Shown here one piece after another: positions 1 to 8,368 of a DNA stretch of 35,134 nucleotides. The DNA is from Saprospiraceae bacterium (GTDB lineage: Bacteria > Bacteroidota > Bacteroidia > Chitinophagales > Saprospiraceae): assembly GCA_020628855.1 (NCBI GenBank), contig JAHDEL010000038.1, positions 1 to 35,134 of the forward strand. The letters run 5' to 3'. The position numbers and the translations under genes are program-made. Below the pieces are notes generated by a model that was given only the letters and a program-made list of their open reading frames with translations, did not search any database and was not told the origin of the DNA. Each line of letters begins with the position of its first letter. Within the stretch, counting starts at the first letter, position 1.

Positions 1-9
1 TTTTTAAAT

Positions 10-35
10 AAAAAAGGGAGCCAAAAATGACTCCC
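10..35 (-). terminator. Rho-independent terminator, distal of two behind tRNA-Lys
   Basis: Read on the minus strand, a 7-bp stem (GGGAGTC with GGCTCCC, one G-U pair) closes a 6-base loop and is followed directly by six T residues. It lies about 105 bases beyond the tRNA-Lys 3' end and behind a second terminator, so it probably acts as a back-up. Confidence 0.75.
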
Positions 36-38
36 GCT

Positions 39-55
39 GTGACCGGTCTGGGGCT
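39..55 (-). repeat. 17-bp exact duplicate of the tRNA-Lys 3' end
   Basis: Positions 39-55 are identical to 140-156, which hold the 3' acceptor strand, the discriminator base and the 3' half of the T-arm of the tRNA-Lys gene plus one flanking base. The rest of a tRNA is absent: no T-loop TTC and no matching 5' acceptor strand. Next to it (about 55-78) is a 7-bp perfect inverted repeat (TTCCGTG/CACGGAA). It may be a relic of integration at the tRNA 3' end or of a lost tandem tRNA copy. The sequence does not decide between these. Confidence 0.6.
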
Positions 56-96
56 TTCCGTGGCAAGCACGGAATTCTACTTCTCGCCCCAATTGT

Positions 97-133
97 TTAA
101 AAATAAAACGGGTGCACTTTTACAAGTACACCC
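97..133 (-). terminator. Rho-independent terminator of tRNA-Lys
   Basis: On the minus strand a 10-bp stem (positions 124-133 with 110-119, one G-U pair) encloses a 4-base loop and is followed by GTTTTATTTTT. It begins 8 bases after the tRNA 3' end, the expected place for a monocistronic tRNA terminator. Confidence 0.8.
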
Positions 134-140
134 ATCTTAG

Positions 141-213
141 TGACCGGTCTGGGGCTCGAACCCAGGACCCACGCCTTAAAAGGGCGTTGCTCTACCAACT
201 GAGCTAACCGGTC
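141..213 (-). tRNA. tRNA-Lys (anticodon UUU)
   Basis: This 73-nt gene folds into a standard cloverleaf. The acceptor stem is GACCGGT with ACCGGTC, the D-arm contains AGCTCAGTTGGTAGAGC, and the anticodon stem is ACGCC/GGCGT around the loop CTTTTAA, giving anticodon TTT. The T-arm is CTGGG-TTCGAGC-CCCAG and the discriminator base is A. CCA is not encoded: the next three bases on the minus strand are CTA. A -7 promoter box lies 20 bases upstream and a terminator follows within 10 bases, so it is transcribed alone. Confidence 0.97.
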
Positions 214-233
214 TCTTTCTCGTTAAGAGAGCG

Positions 234-241
234 CAAAGATA
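234..241 (-). promoter_or_regulatory. -7 promoter box of tRNA-Lys
   Basis: The minus strand reads TATCTTTG, an exact match to the Bacteroidota -7 consensus TAnnTTTG, 20 bases before the tRNA 5' end. No clear TTTG is found at the -33 position. Confidence 0.55.
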
Positions 242-288
242 TATTCTTTTGTGTTATTAATCGTTTACATTTCAAAAAAATATCTGCT

Positions 289-507
289 CTATTTTGTTCT
301 AGATATATACATTATCGCTATACCCCCAAACATGCAAAGTATTTTGAATGTAAAAGCAAACAAACCACTTAGAGATGCAGCCCATTTAAGAAAAGTTAAC
401 TCAAGTCCTACCATGCTGAGAACAATCCCAATAAACCCAAGCATAAATAATATAAATCCTCCTAAAGTTATCAATTCTCTTGCAACAAACTGTTTTGCCA
501 TAATCAT
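289..507 (-). CDS. Small hypothetical membrane protein
   Basis: A protein of about 72 residues with two strongly hydrophobic stretches (residues about 12-35 and 50-68) separated by a short charged/aromatic linker (FLKWAAS), so probably a two-helix inner-membrane protein. The reading frame stays open upstream to 639, but that extension runs into the divergent HMG-CoA lyase gene. I therefore chose the ATG at 507; a second in-frame ATG at 501 is nearly as likely. A weak -7 box (TAGATTTA, 516-523) sits just upstream. I do not recognise a family, and the function is unknown. Confidence 0.6.
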   Translation of the reverse strand: MIMAKQFVARELITLGGFILFMLGFIGIVLSMVGLELTFLKWAASLSGLFAFTFKILCMFGGIAIMYISRTK

Positions 508-527
508 ATTTGGTTTAAATCTACAAC

Positions 528-559
528 CTTGAAAACATCGTGAATAATGAATAGTTTTG
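528..559 (+). promoter_or_regulatory. Promoter of the HMG-CoA lyase gene
   Basis: A TTGA/CTTG element at 528-532 is followed after 19 bases by TAGTTTTG at 552-559, a full match to the Bacteroidota -7 box. The predicted transcript would start about 5 bases before the ATG at 570. Confidence 0.6.
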
Positions 560-569
560 CACGAGATAA

Positions 570-1436
570 ATGAGTAACTCAAATCCACAAATAAAACTAA
601 TAGAATGTCCAAGAGATGCAATGCAAGGCATTCATACATTTATTCCAACAGCACGTAAAATTACATATATCCAAAGTCTTTTAGATGTAGGTTTTGATAC
701 TTTGGATTTTGGGAGCTTTGTTTCACCTAAAGCTATTCCTCAAATGCGAGATACACATGAGGTTACCAAAGCTATAGGTAGTAGTAATAATACAGAGTTG
801 CTAGCCATAGTTGCAAATAGCCGAGGTGCTCGAGAGGCTTCAAGCCATGAGTCAATTAGATATCTAGGCTATCCTTTTTCTATATCTGAGACATTCCAAA
901 TGCGGAACACCAATGCAACGATTGAAGAATCAATGGAAAAGGTAAAAAAGATTAAAGGGATATGTGATGCCGCTGACAAAGAAATGGTTATTTATATTTC
1001 TATGGGTTTTGGTAATCCTTATGGCGATCCTTGGAATACTGATATTTGCGAATTTTGGACTGAAGAAATCACAAAAGCAGGTATTAAAATTATTAATCTA
1101 TCGGATACCATTGGAGTAGCCACAGAAGAAAGTATAACATACCTTTTCTCAACGTTGATTCCTCGATTTCCTTCTGTTGAGTTTGGTGCTCATTTACACT
1201 GTCGACCTGATGACTGGAGATCAAAAATTGAAGCTGCTTATCTATCTGGCTGTTACAGATTTGATGGAGCAATAAAAGGCTATGGTGGATGCCCGATGGC
1301 GAAAGACGAATTAGTAGGTAATATGCCTATGGAAAATTTGATTTACTACTTTTCTGAAAAAGGGTTGATTCCTCAAATCGACTCATCCGCCTTTATCAAA
1401 TCTATGGGAATAGCTTCAGAGACCTTCCCTGTCTAG
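570..1436 (+). CDS. Hydroxymethylglutaryl-CoA lyase
   Basis: Predicted HMG-CoA lyase (EC 4.1.3.4), which cleaves HMG-CoA to acetoacetate and acetyl-CoA, the last step of leucine breakdown. The 288-residue TIM-barrel protein carries the family marks. IECPRDAMQG (residues 11-20) holds the catalytic Arg15-Asp16. The metal-binding HxH is in GAHLHC (His208, His210). The glycine-rich active-site loop is GGCPMAKD (239-246), with Asn251 after it. The sequence is of the Bacteroidota branch: it has GNPYGDPWN where the human enzyme has a Cys-Pro-Tyr segment, and it lacks the Asp that follows the HxH in many members. The ATG at 570 is fixed by the promoter directly upstream. The gene is monocistronic and unrelated to the sigma-factor operon behind it. 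Confidence 0.92.
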   Translation: MSNSNPQIKLIECPRDAMQGIHTFIPTARKITYIQSLLDVGFDTLDFGSFVSPKAIPQMRDTHEVTKAIGSSNNTELLAIVANSRGAREASSHESIRYLGYPFSISETFQMRNTNATIEESMEKVKKIKGICDAADKEMVIYISMGFGNPYGDPWNTDICEFWTEEITKAGIKIINLSDTIGVATEESITYLFSTLIPRFPSVEFGAHLHCRPDDWRSKIEAAYLSGCYRFDGAIKGYGGCPMAKDELVGNMPMENLIYYFSEKGLIPQIDSSAFIKSMGIASETFPV

Positions 1437-1514
1437 ATTCATGTTCAATTTCTGAATGCGCGCGCTAGGTGGATTGTGCTGAAAATGACTAAATCTTCAG
1501 TTTATAAAATATTT

Positions 1515-1522
1515 TATGTTTG
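1515..1522 (+). promoter_or_regulatory. -7 promoter box of the ECF sigma/FecR/TonB receptor operon
   Basis: TATGTTTG matches TAnnTTTG and lies 48 bases before the GTG start at 1570. No convincing -33 element is seen. A run of six G residues (1531-1536) lies in the leader. Confidence 0.4.
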
Positions 1523-1569
1523 AGAACTAGGGGGGTGCTTAATTTTGTTGTTATACAGTAAAGCAGATT

Positions 1570-2073
1570 GTGACAGAGCTTGAAAGATATAAGGCGATTT
1601 ACTTTAAGTGGCATAACCCACTCTGTAATTATGCAATGAGGTTTTTAAAGGACCGACAGCAAGCGTCTGATATTGTTCAAGATGTGTTTCTCTATGTTTG
1701 GGAAAGGCGAGAAAAATTGGATTTGGATAGTAACATCAAATCTTATCTTTTTCAGACTACTTATCATAGATGCTTGAACTTAATTGAAGAAAAGAAGAAA
1801 ATAAATTTAACTAACAGCGAGACTTTGGAACATCTCAATAAGAAATATGAACCTACATTCCAGGACGAAGCAGAGACTATGCTTAGAAAAGAGCGTATCA
1901 TGAAGTCATTACGACAATTACCACCTAAATGCAAAGAAGTATTTGTCCTTTCGAGGCAGAATGGCCTAACTTACGGCGAAATAGCTGAAAGCTTAGGAAT
2001 TTCTAAAAAAACGGTGGAAAATCACATGGTCAAGGCTTTATCCATCCTTAGAAATCACTTAAAAACTATTTGA
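1570..2073 (+). CDS. ECF RNA polymerase sigma factor, FecI-like
   Basis: A 167-residue ECF sigma-70 factor of the Bacteroidota FecI-like group. Region 2 (about residues 14-70) includes the DIVQDVFLYVWERR segment that contacts the core enzyme and the -10 DNA. Region 4 (about 110-163) has a helix-turn-helix: LTYGEIAESLGISKKTVENH. The start is GTG, since no in-frame ATG occurs before residue 21, inside region 2. One base separates its stop from the FecR start, and the TonB-dependent receptor follows. This is the usual sigma/anti-sigma/receptor cassette, in which substrate binding at the receptor signals through FecR to free the sigma factor. The substrate is unknown. Confidence 0.93.
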   Translation: MTELERYKAIYFKWHNPLCNYAMRFLKDRQQASDIVQDVFLYVWERREKLDLDSNIKSYLFQTTYHRCLNLIEEKKKINLTNSETLEHLNKKYEPTFQDEAETMLRKERIMKSLRQLPPKCKEVFVLSRQNGLTYGEIAESLGISKKTVENHMVKALSILRNHLKTI

Positions 2074-2074
2074 A

Positions 2075-3046
2075 TTGAGAGAACGTATAACAGAGTTAAT
2101 TAGCAAATATTTACTTTCGAAAGAAAGTAATGATGAGTTACTTCAACTCAATGAGTGGAGAAATGAATCAGATCAAAACGCGAAAATACTGACTGAATTA
2201 GATTCACTATGGCAAAATTCAGCAGACATGGTAGACTATCATGAATTTGATACTGATCAGGCTTGGAATACTTTTGAACAAAAAATCCAGCCAGAACAAA
2301 AAACAAGGTTATTACCTCTTCGGTACATTGGTATTGCAGCTTCCTTCTTATTACTAGCTATGCTAGGCTATCAAGGATACAAAGATGCATTTAACACTAA
2401 CAAGGCAACGAAATTATTTACTCTGAATACCGAAGCTCAGGTAATATCAAATACTCTTCAGGATAACAGTTTAGTTTGGCTCAATGAGAATTCTACGTTA
2501 AAGCAGAAATCATCGTTTGATCAAACAAGAACTGTTACTCTTGATGGACAAGCTTACTTTGAAATACAACGAGACCCAAGTCGTACTTTTGAAGTGCATA
2601 CAGAGTCAGCTATTGTCAGAGTCCTGGGAACTGCTTTCGATTTAAAAGCTTATGGTGATGATTTTGACTTGCATGTAACACATGGTTTTGTTGAAGTAGA
2701 AACTCCTAAACGGACCTACGAAGTGAGTAAGAATCATCGACTCACTAAAGTCAATGGTGACTATGCAATTACAGATATTTTTGATGATTCTCCGTTACAA
2801 TGGCGTAATTCTGGTTTAATATTTAAGAATGCAACTTTGACTAATGTAATTGCTGCACTTGAATCACATTTTAGTATTCAGATTGAAAATCCGAAAGCCT
2901 TAGGATTGAACAAATGCTCTATTAATACTACATTTGAGCATGAGTCTATCGATGAGATTTTTGAAGAATTGCATCTCATTTCTCAACTCAAAGTAGAAAA
3001 ATCGACTGATAAGATTTATACTATTCAATCAATAAATTGTGATTAA
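2075..3046 (+). CDS. FecR-family anti-sigma factor
   Basis: A 323-residue single-pass membrane anti-sigma factor. The N-terminal cytoplasmic part (residues 1-82) should hold the partner sigma factor. One transmembrane helix follows (about 84-99), then the periplasmic FecR domain (about 112-215, with the conserved VLGTAFDL at 183-190) and a C-terminal DUF4974-type domain (about 245-320) that faces the receptor. The start is TTG at 2075, one base after the sigma stop; the first ATG is only at residue 52. The weak start and tight spacing imply translational coupling with the sigma gene. The receptor ATG directly abuts its stop codon. Confidence 0.92.
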   Translation: MRERITELISKYLLSKESNDELLQLNEWRNESDQNAKILTELDSLWQNSADMVDYHEFDTDQAWNTFEQKIQPEQKTRLLPLRYIGIAASFLLLAMLGYQGYKDAFNTNKATKLFTLNTEAQVISNTLQDNSLVWLNENSTLKQKSSFDQTRTVTLDGQAYFEIQRDPSRTFEVHTESAIVRVLGTAFDLKAYGDDFDLHVTHGFVEVETPKRTYEVSKNHRLTKVNGDYAITDIFDDSPLQWRNSGLIFKNATLTNVIAALESHFSIQIENPKALGLNKCSINTTFEHESIDEIFEELHLISQLKVEKSTDKIYTIQSINCD

Positions 3047-5674
3047 ATGCCTACATGTCATCTCAGAGGAAGCACGCTTTTTAGCGCTCTGTGTTTGATT
3101 TGTTTTTACTCATTTTCTCATAAATTAAATGCCCAAGGTTGGAAGGGTCAATCAGTCAATTTTGAAAAGGGTAAGTCCTATCAATATATTCAACTTCTTG
3201 ACAGTATTAGCGCTCAGCGAAGTGTTGTTTTAAGCTACAATACTTCTATTTTTTCTGATTTTGACAGTCTGTATCTCAATGAAGAATCTTATTCAGTTCA
3301 GCAAATTCTAGAGAAGATTGTCAAAGAAAAACAACTGCAGATACAATACAAGAGGAAGAAAAAGGTCATTCTCTATCCTCTCGATAGTGCGACTGCAATA
3401 ACCTTTTTCGGATATATAAAAGATCAAAATTCCAAAGGTCCAATTCCTTCTGCATTTATCTATCATCCTGATGCAAATACCTACAGTGATGATGAAGGCT
3501 TTTTTTCGATCAACATCCCTAATACATCATCATCTCTCGAGGCAAATGTTATCATAAGTGCTGTAGGTTATCAAACAGATACAGCTTATGTGAAGACATC
3601 GACTCCGCTCAATATTGATCTTGAACACATCAATATTGTCGATACTCTATTTGTTAAAGGGAGTTATCACTATGCCAATCAACTCGCACCGAATGATAAA
3701 ATTCTGGATATTTCAGATCCACTCTCCTACTCCGACCTAAGTGGAGATAGAGACGTTATTGCTGCAATTAGGTTTAATGGTGGTTTTGATATTGGTGGTG
3801 AAGGGAGACATGGGTTGTCTATTCGTGGTGGTAGCCCAGATCAAAATCTCATATTAATAGATAATATTCCAATTTTTGAATTTAGCCACCTAGGTGGTCA
3901 GCAATCTATATTTATCGATGATATTGTCAACTCTGCAAATCTTTATACCAGTGGTATACCAGCAAATTATGGGGGCAAGCTGTCATCAGTCGTTGACATC
4001 AAATTGAAACAACCCAATCTCAAATCATCAGAGTTTGATATTAGCCAAGGCCTAAGTGCATCTTCAGTAACTGCGAATTTACCTGTAATAAAAGAAAGAG
4101 TTGGGATAATCGCTTCTGCTAGGACAAGTATATTAAATCTAGCAGCGGCTCCACTCGCTAAGTCACTTCTTGACTATGATGCAATTGATCTCAATTACTA
4201 TGATGTTTTCACCAAATTAAATATTCAGCTCGCTCCATCGCATAGGATATATGGGCTATTCTATCAAGGCAAGGACTCATTTGTAACACAGCGTGATCAA
4301 ACCAGTAATACTCTCTCAGAATCTATTTATAATGAAGTCGCTTGGGGTAATCGTGCATATGGCTTAAGTTACAATGGTGTGATTAATAGTAAAGTGGCTC
4401 TGAATGCTGCAGTAAGTCATAGTGAATATAGCTTTCTCACTAGAGGATCTTATCAACAATTTGGAGAGAACCTAACTGCTTTTGACATCCTATCCAATTC
4501 GGAGAATAGCTCTTTACAGTTTAGTGTAGATGCTACACTCTATACTCAAAAGATAGGTAAACTTAAACTCGGTGTGCAAGGCTCTACAAAATCATTTTCT
4601 CCAAACATCTATCAGAGTGGAAAATATTTAGATTCCTCAATTGAAGAACAAGCTTTACAGAATCTCACCTATAATGCTTCAGAATCTAGCTATTATGTCC
4701 AACATGAATTTGACTGGTCAGAAAGCATAAGTTCTTACGCTGGTATTCGATATTTAGATTATACTTCTTCTGAATATAATTTTGGTGGTATAGAACCTCG
4801 TCTTTCTTTAAAGCTGAAATCCGAAAATCTTTCAGTAACTGCAAAATACGGGAGAATACATCAGCCTATACATTTGTTAGTTAATCCTGGTCTGGGTCTG
4901 CCTAGTGATCTGTGGTTTCCTGCTAATGCTAGTTCAGTCCCTCAAAAAGTAGATGAGTTCTCCATGACATTTGCGCTGAATTTATCAGAACAACAAAGTT
5001 TCACAACAGCATTGTTTTACAAGGATTATCAAAATGTTGTTGAGTATAGAAATATTTCAGATCTGTTTTACAATACAATTGACCCAGAGTCAATACTCAA
5101 TCTTCCTGTTGAGCGACTTACTGTTGAGAATAATATCATTCAAGGAAATGAGGTGATAAGAGGTGGAGAACTCACATATAGGTATAGAAGCGAGCACATA
5201 CAGTCTTGGGTGAATTATAGTTTGACCTATGCAAATAGACAATTTAGTGATCTTAACGATGGAGAATCTTTTCCATCAAGATATGATAGAAGACATAATT
5301 TGACCTGTGGCGTAGCCTTCAAACTCAATACCAGTCAAGGCATTTTCATTAAATGGAATTATGGTAGTGGCTACCCTTATACTCTGAGTAATGAAGTTAT
5401 CTTCATACCAGGAAATCCAGACCCAATTCCTGTGGCAAGTAGTAGGAATAATGCTAGAATGCCTGACTTTCACCATCTGGATATATTGTATAACTTCAGG
5501 AAGGAGTTCGATAAATATAGTTTTGAACTCTCAGCCGGGATTTACAATATTTATTCAAGAAAGAATACTTTTTATGTGTATTTGAGGGAAAGTCAAGATG
5601 CAGGCGCTCCAGTTCCAATCAATGTTAGCCTCTTTCCAATCTTACCTACTTTGAAGGCAAATTTTCATTTCTAA
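3047..5674 (+). CDS. TonB-dependent outer-membrane receptor with signalling STN domain
   Basis: An 875-residue outer-membrane receptor. It has a signal peptide (about residues 1-30, ending LNAQ) and an STN/secretin-like domain (about 45-110), the part that talks to FecR. A carboxypeptidase-regulatory-like beta-sandwich follows (about 116-200, GYIKDQNSKGPIPSAFI), then a plug (about 235-325, with GLSIRGGSPDQNLILIDN and GIPANYGGKLSSVVDI) and a beta-barrel to the C-terminal Phe. The ATG starts at the first base after the FecR stop. Energy would come from a TonB system such as the one encoded at 17244. The STN domain, upstream FecI/FecR pair and downstream DUF4249 lipoprotein mark it as a self-regulating uptake system. 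The sequence does not reveal the ligand. Confidence 0.95.
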   Translation: MPTCHLRGSTLFSALCLICFYSFSHKLNAQGWKGQSVNFEKGKSYQYIQLLDSISAQRSVVLSYNTSIFSDFDSLYLNEESYSVQQILEKIVKEKQLQIQYKRKKKVILYPLDSATAITFFGYIKDQNSKGPIPSAFIYHPDANTYSDDEGFFSINIPNTSSSLEANVIISAVGYQTDTAYVKTSTPLNIDLEHINIVDTLFVKGSYHYANQLAPNDKILDISDPLSYSDLSGDRDVIAAIRFNGGFDIGGEGRHGLSIRGGSPDQNLILIDNIPIFEFSHLGGQQSIFIDDIVNSANLYTSGIPANYGGKLSSVVDIKLKQPNLKSSEFDISQGLSASSVTANLPVIKERVGIIASARTSILNLAAAPLAKSLLDYDAIDLNYYDVFTKLNIQLAPSHRIYGLFYQGKDSFVTQRDQTSNTLSESIYNEVAWGNRAYGLSYNGVINSKVALNAAVSHSEYSFLTRGSYQQFGENLTAFDILSNSENSSLQFSVDATLYTQKIGKLKLGVQGSTKSFSPNIYQSGKYLDSSIEEQALQNLTYNASESSYYVQHEFDWSESISSYAGIRYLDYTSSEYNFGGIEPRLSLKLKSENLSVTAKYGRIHQPIHLLVNPGLGLPSDLWFPANASSVPQKVDEFSMTFALNLSEQQSFTTALFYKDYQNVVEYRNISDLFYNTIDPESILNLPVERLTVENNIIQGNEVIRGGELTYRYRSEHIQSWVNYSLTYANRQFSDLNDGESFPSRYDRRHNLTCGVAFKLNTSQGIFIKWNYGSGYPYTLSNEVIFIPGNPDPIPVASSRNNARMPDFHHLDILYNFRKEFDKYSFELSAGIYNIYSRKNTFYVYLRESQDAGAPVPINVSLFPILPTLKANFHF

Positions 5675-5709
5675 TTTGCTGCTTCAAACAGTTTATTCTA
5701 CGTAAGTAC

Positions 5710-5739
5710 ATTGACTTTATAAAATTTATGCTATCTTTA
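5710..5739 (+). promoter_or_regulatory. Likely promoter of the DUF4249 gene
   Basis: ATTGA at 5710-5714 and TATCTTTA at 5732-5739 (one mismatch to TAnnTTTG) are 18 bases apart. The predicted start of transcription is about 5-7 bases before the ATG at 5751. It would let the lipoprotein be made separately from the receptor. Confidence 0.45.
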
Positions 5740-5750
5740 GTACACACCTG

Positions 5751-6635
5751 ATGTTAAAGTACTCTACATATCTCATTTCTCTTGTTGTATTACTCTGTTC
5801 TACATCATGTGAATCTGTATTAGATACAACTACAGAAGTTGAAAACCCTCAACTTGTTTTTCACTCGTTATATGCTCCTGACTCACTGTGGAAGGTGCAT
5901 CTCAGTCATACGACTAGCTTATTTGACGCAGAAAAAGATGTGATAGTTGACGATGCTACTCTCTCTATTTGGGACTTAACAAGTAATCACCAAATTGAAT
6001 TTACCTACTCTCCAGAAGAGCAGTATTATGTCACTAACCAGAAGCCAGTCTCTGGTCATGTCTATTATGCCTCAGTCAATCATCCCGATTACGGTCAAAT
6101 TCAAGCTACAAGCACTGTGCCTAGCATCGACCAATTAGAAGTAAAGCAAGACATTCAGTCAAATGGAATCGATGCTTACCTCAATCTTGAGATTATTCCA
6201 AAGAGTCAAGCAGAGAAAGGTCTATATTATGCCTGGGAAGTTGTTGAGATTGATGACAAAAGTGTAGGTAATATACTCACTGAAGAAGATGACAATGAAA
6301 TCAATTCGGTTGTAGAATTTAGAGATTTCAATAATGAAGGTCTATTCTTTGTCGGGGGAAGAGATTCAGATAGTGGGACAATTAAAGATTCATTAAACTC
6401 TAATTTGATTAGAGAGTATCTCAATCAACCTGATGGAGGGGCTTCGAATAATAAAAAGATAGCAGTGAAGCTCATTGCTATTTCTGATGATATGTATAAG
6501 TTTTACAATACATTGAATCTTATAAATACTCAGAATCAAACAAGTCAAACAACCTTAGTAGAATTGCATAATAATATTTCTGGAGGACATGGAATATTTG
6601 CTGCTTACAAGGAGAAGTATATTATTCTCGATTAA
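5751..6635 (+). CDS. DUF4249-type lipoprotein, receptor partner
   Basis: A 294-residue predicted lipoprotein. A hydrophobic signal sequence ends in the lipobox STSC, with the acylated Cys at residue 20. The beta-rich body resembles the DUF4249 family (opening with LVFHSLYAPDSLWKVHLSHTTSLF and a later VYYASVNHPDYG). DUF4249 genes regularly sit next to TonB-dependent receptors in Bacteroidota, as here, 76 bases downstream. By analogy it may cap the receptor or bind substrate on the cell surface. That role is inferred from context, and the family has no settled function that I know of. Confidence 0.85.
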   Translation: MLKYSTYLISLVVLLCSTSCESVLDTTTEVENPQLVFHSLYAPDSLWKVHLSHTTSLFDAEKDVIVDDATLSIWDLTSNHQIEFTYSPEEQYYVTNQKPVSGHVYYASVNHPDYGQIQATSTVPSIDQLEVKQDIQSNGIDAYLNLEIIPKSQAEKGLYYAWEVVEIDDKSVGNILTEEDDNEINSVVEFRDFNNEGLFFVGGRDSDSGTIKDSLNSNLIREYLNQPDGGASNNKKIAVKLIAISDDMYKFYNTLNLINTQNQTSQTTLVELHNNISGGHGIFAAYKEKYIILD

Positions 6636-6644
6636 TTAGCTAGG

Positions 6645-7520
6645 TTATAGGTGTCTTTCGGCATGATAGCTCGATCTTACCAAAGGTCCACTCTCCACAA
6701 AATCGAAACCTTTTTCTAATCCAATCTCTTTATATTCTGCAAATATATCTGGGTGAATAAATTCATCTACTTCTATATGCATCTTAGTTGGTTGTAAATA
6801 TTGACCAATTGTTAGCACATCACAGCCATGTTCAACTAAGTCATCCATTATTTCATAGACATCAGCTTTCGTTTCGCCAAGTCCAACCATGATACCTGAC
6901 TTTGTACGCATACCCGCAGCCTTGGTTCTTTGAATTTGTTCTAGACTTCTTGCATATTTAGCTTGTGGTCTTACTTTCCTGTACAACCGTTGTACAGTCT
7001 CCATGTTATGTGACACAACCTCTTGTCTACCTTCGATCATACGTTCAAGAGCATCCCAATTTGCCTTCACATCTGGAATCAATGTTTCAATAGTAGTATT
7101 TGGACTTTCTTTCTTTGTTAGCACGACCGTTTGGTACCAAATTTCTGCTCCTCTATCCTTGAGCTCATCTCTATTTACAGAGGTAATTACTGCATGTTTA
7201 ACCTCCATTAGTCGAATTGCTTCAGCAACTCTTTGAGGTTCGTCTTGATCGTATTCAGGAGGCCTACCAGTCTTTACAGCACAAAAGCTACAGCTTCTTG
7301 TACATACATTTCCAAGAATCATAAATGTAGCAGTCCCAGCTCCCCAGCATTCTCCCATATTTGGACAATTTCCACTCTGGCAAATTGTATGGAGATTATA
7401 ATTGTCTACAAGTGAGCGTACATGCTTGTACTTTTCACCAATAGGAAGTTTCACACGCAACCAATCTGGTTTTCTTTTGCGCGAATTTTGATCTTCTGAT
7501 ATGACAGGTAAATCTAACAC
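6645..7520 (-). CDS. lipA: Lipoyl synthase
   Basis: Radical SAM enzyme that inserts two sulfurs into octanoylated carrier domains to form lipoyl groups for pyruvate and 2-oxoglutarate dehydrogenases and glycine cleavage (EC 2.8.1.8). It is 291 residues, a normal length. The auxiliary-cluster motif CX4CX5C is at Cys47, Cys52 and Cys58. The radical SAM motif CX3CX2C is at Cys73, Cys77 and Cys80. The C-terminal RSSYHAE supplies the conserved serine ligand. The start is GTG at 7520, and its G is also the last base of the upstream gene's TAG stop, so the two are translationally coupled. The 3' end faces the DUF4249 gene across 9 bases. Confidence 0.97.
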   Translation of the reverse strand: MLDLPVISEDQNSRKRKPDWLRVKLPIGEKYKHVRSLVDNYNLHTICQSGNCPNMGECWGAGTATFMILGNVCTRSCSFCAVKTGRPPEYDQDEPQRVAEAIRLMEVKHAVITSVNRDELKDRGAEIWYQTVVLTKKESPNTTIETLIPDVKANWDALERMIEGRQEVVSHNMETVQRLYRKVRPQAKYARSLEQIQRTKAAGMRTKSGIMVGLGETKADVYEIMDDLVEHGCDVLTIGQYLQPTKMHIEVDEFIHPDIFAEYKEIGLEKGFDFVESGPLVRSSYHAERHL

Positions 7521-8317
7521 TATTTAGTTTTTCTTAATCCAAATTGTACAACAGCAAAAAGCTTAACAAAGATCGCAGAATTTGTATTGTTTTCTGTTTC
7601 ATAAAGTATCGGTAACCGTTTAGTGAAGACATCTACTTGTACTCCAGCTTCTACAGTTTTCATATATCGATCAAAAGCACCTAAGGCAAAATGTGCAGCA
7701 GCTTTTGCCTGTACTCCTGGGATAACGGAAATTTCACCGATACCATTAAAGTAACCACTTGCCCCTTGTATTCTACTTCTATCTAAAAAGACAGCCTTGT
7801 TTTCCTCACTAAATTTTTCGTTTCTAATTTCGAATGTTAAACCGCCAACCTCTGTTGGATAAGAAAGACTCAGGTAATAGGGCTTCATCAGAGCGATAGA
7901 TGGACCGAACTCATAACTATAACCAACTGCTAGACCTCTGCGCTTAGCCTTTTCTGAAAGATAACGCTTCCTTCCAAGGCTACCTCTGATGTTGACGGCA
8001 TGATTGATCTTGCCTAACACAAATGCATTGCCAGTTGAAATTGGAGAAAAAGATTTGGATTGTTTCCTCTCTCGAATGTCTCGTAGATGGCCTAGTTCAA
8101 TAGAATAATACTTTGTTTTATCATAAGAAATAATTTCTCCTTGATAATAACCAAATGACCATCCATTTTCATAGAGTCTAAATGTAAAGGCTTGTTCGTT
8201 TTTGAAGACCACACCTTTGGTGTCAAATTCGATGAGTTTAGGCTGTAAGACTCTCTGACCACTCAATGAAATAGTTATGTTAGTCAGAGTAATAAGAAAT
8301 AATAGTAGTCTTAGCAT
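7520..8317 (-). CDS. Secreted, probably outer-membrane barrel-like hypothetical protein
   Basis: A 265-residue protein with a cleavable signal peptide (residues about 1-20, ending SLSGQ). The body alternates aromatic and polar residues in short strands ([51 protein letters not shown]) and ends in repeated strand-like segments ([15 protein letters not shown]), typical of a small outer-membrane beta-barrel. I do not recognise a named family. Its stop overlaps the lipA start by one base, so it is the first gene of a two-gene unit with lipA, although no link with lipoylation is evident. Confidence 0.72.
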   Translation of the reverse strand: MLRLLLFLITLTNITISLSGQRVLQPKLIEFDTKGVVFKNEQAFTFRLYENGWSFGYYQGEIISYDKTKYYSIELGHLRDIRERKQSKSFSPISTGNAFVLGKINHAVNIRGSLGRKRYLSEKAKRRGLAVGYSYEFGPSIALMKPYYLSLSYPTEVGGLTFEIRNEKFSEENKAVFLDRSRIQGASGYFNGIGEISVIPGVQAKAAAHFALGAFDRYMKTVEAGVQVDVFTKRLPILYETENNTNSAIFVKLFAVVQFGLRKTK

Positions 8318-8368
8318 AGACCTTTTGCTGTATCGTTATAGTTTTACAAAAAGTAAACAATTACATTA

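Noticed and set aside
39-90. A possible second tRNA gene
   Set aside because: Only the 3' acceptor strand and part of the T-arm are present; there is no T-loop, anticodon arm or 5' acceptor strand.
507-639. N-terminal extension of the small membrane protein gene
   Set aside because: It would overlap the well-supported HMG-CoA lyase start and its promoter on the other strand, and the added residues match neither codon style nor a signal peptide.
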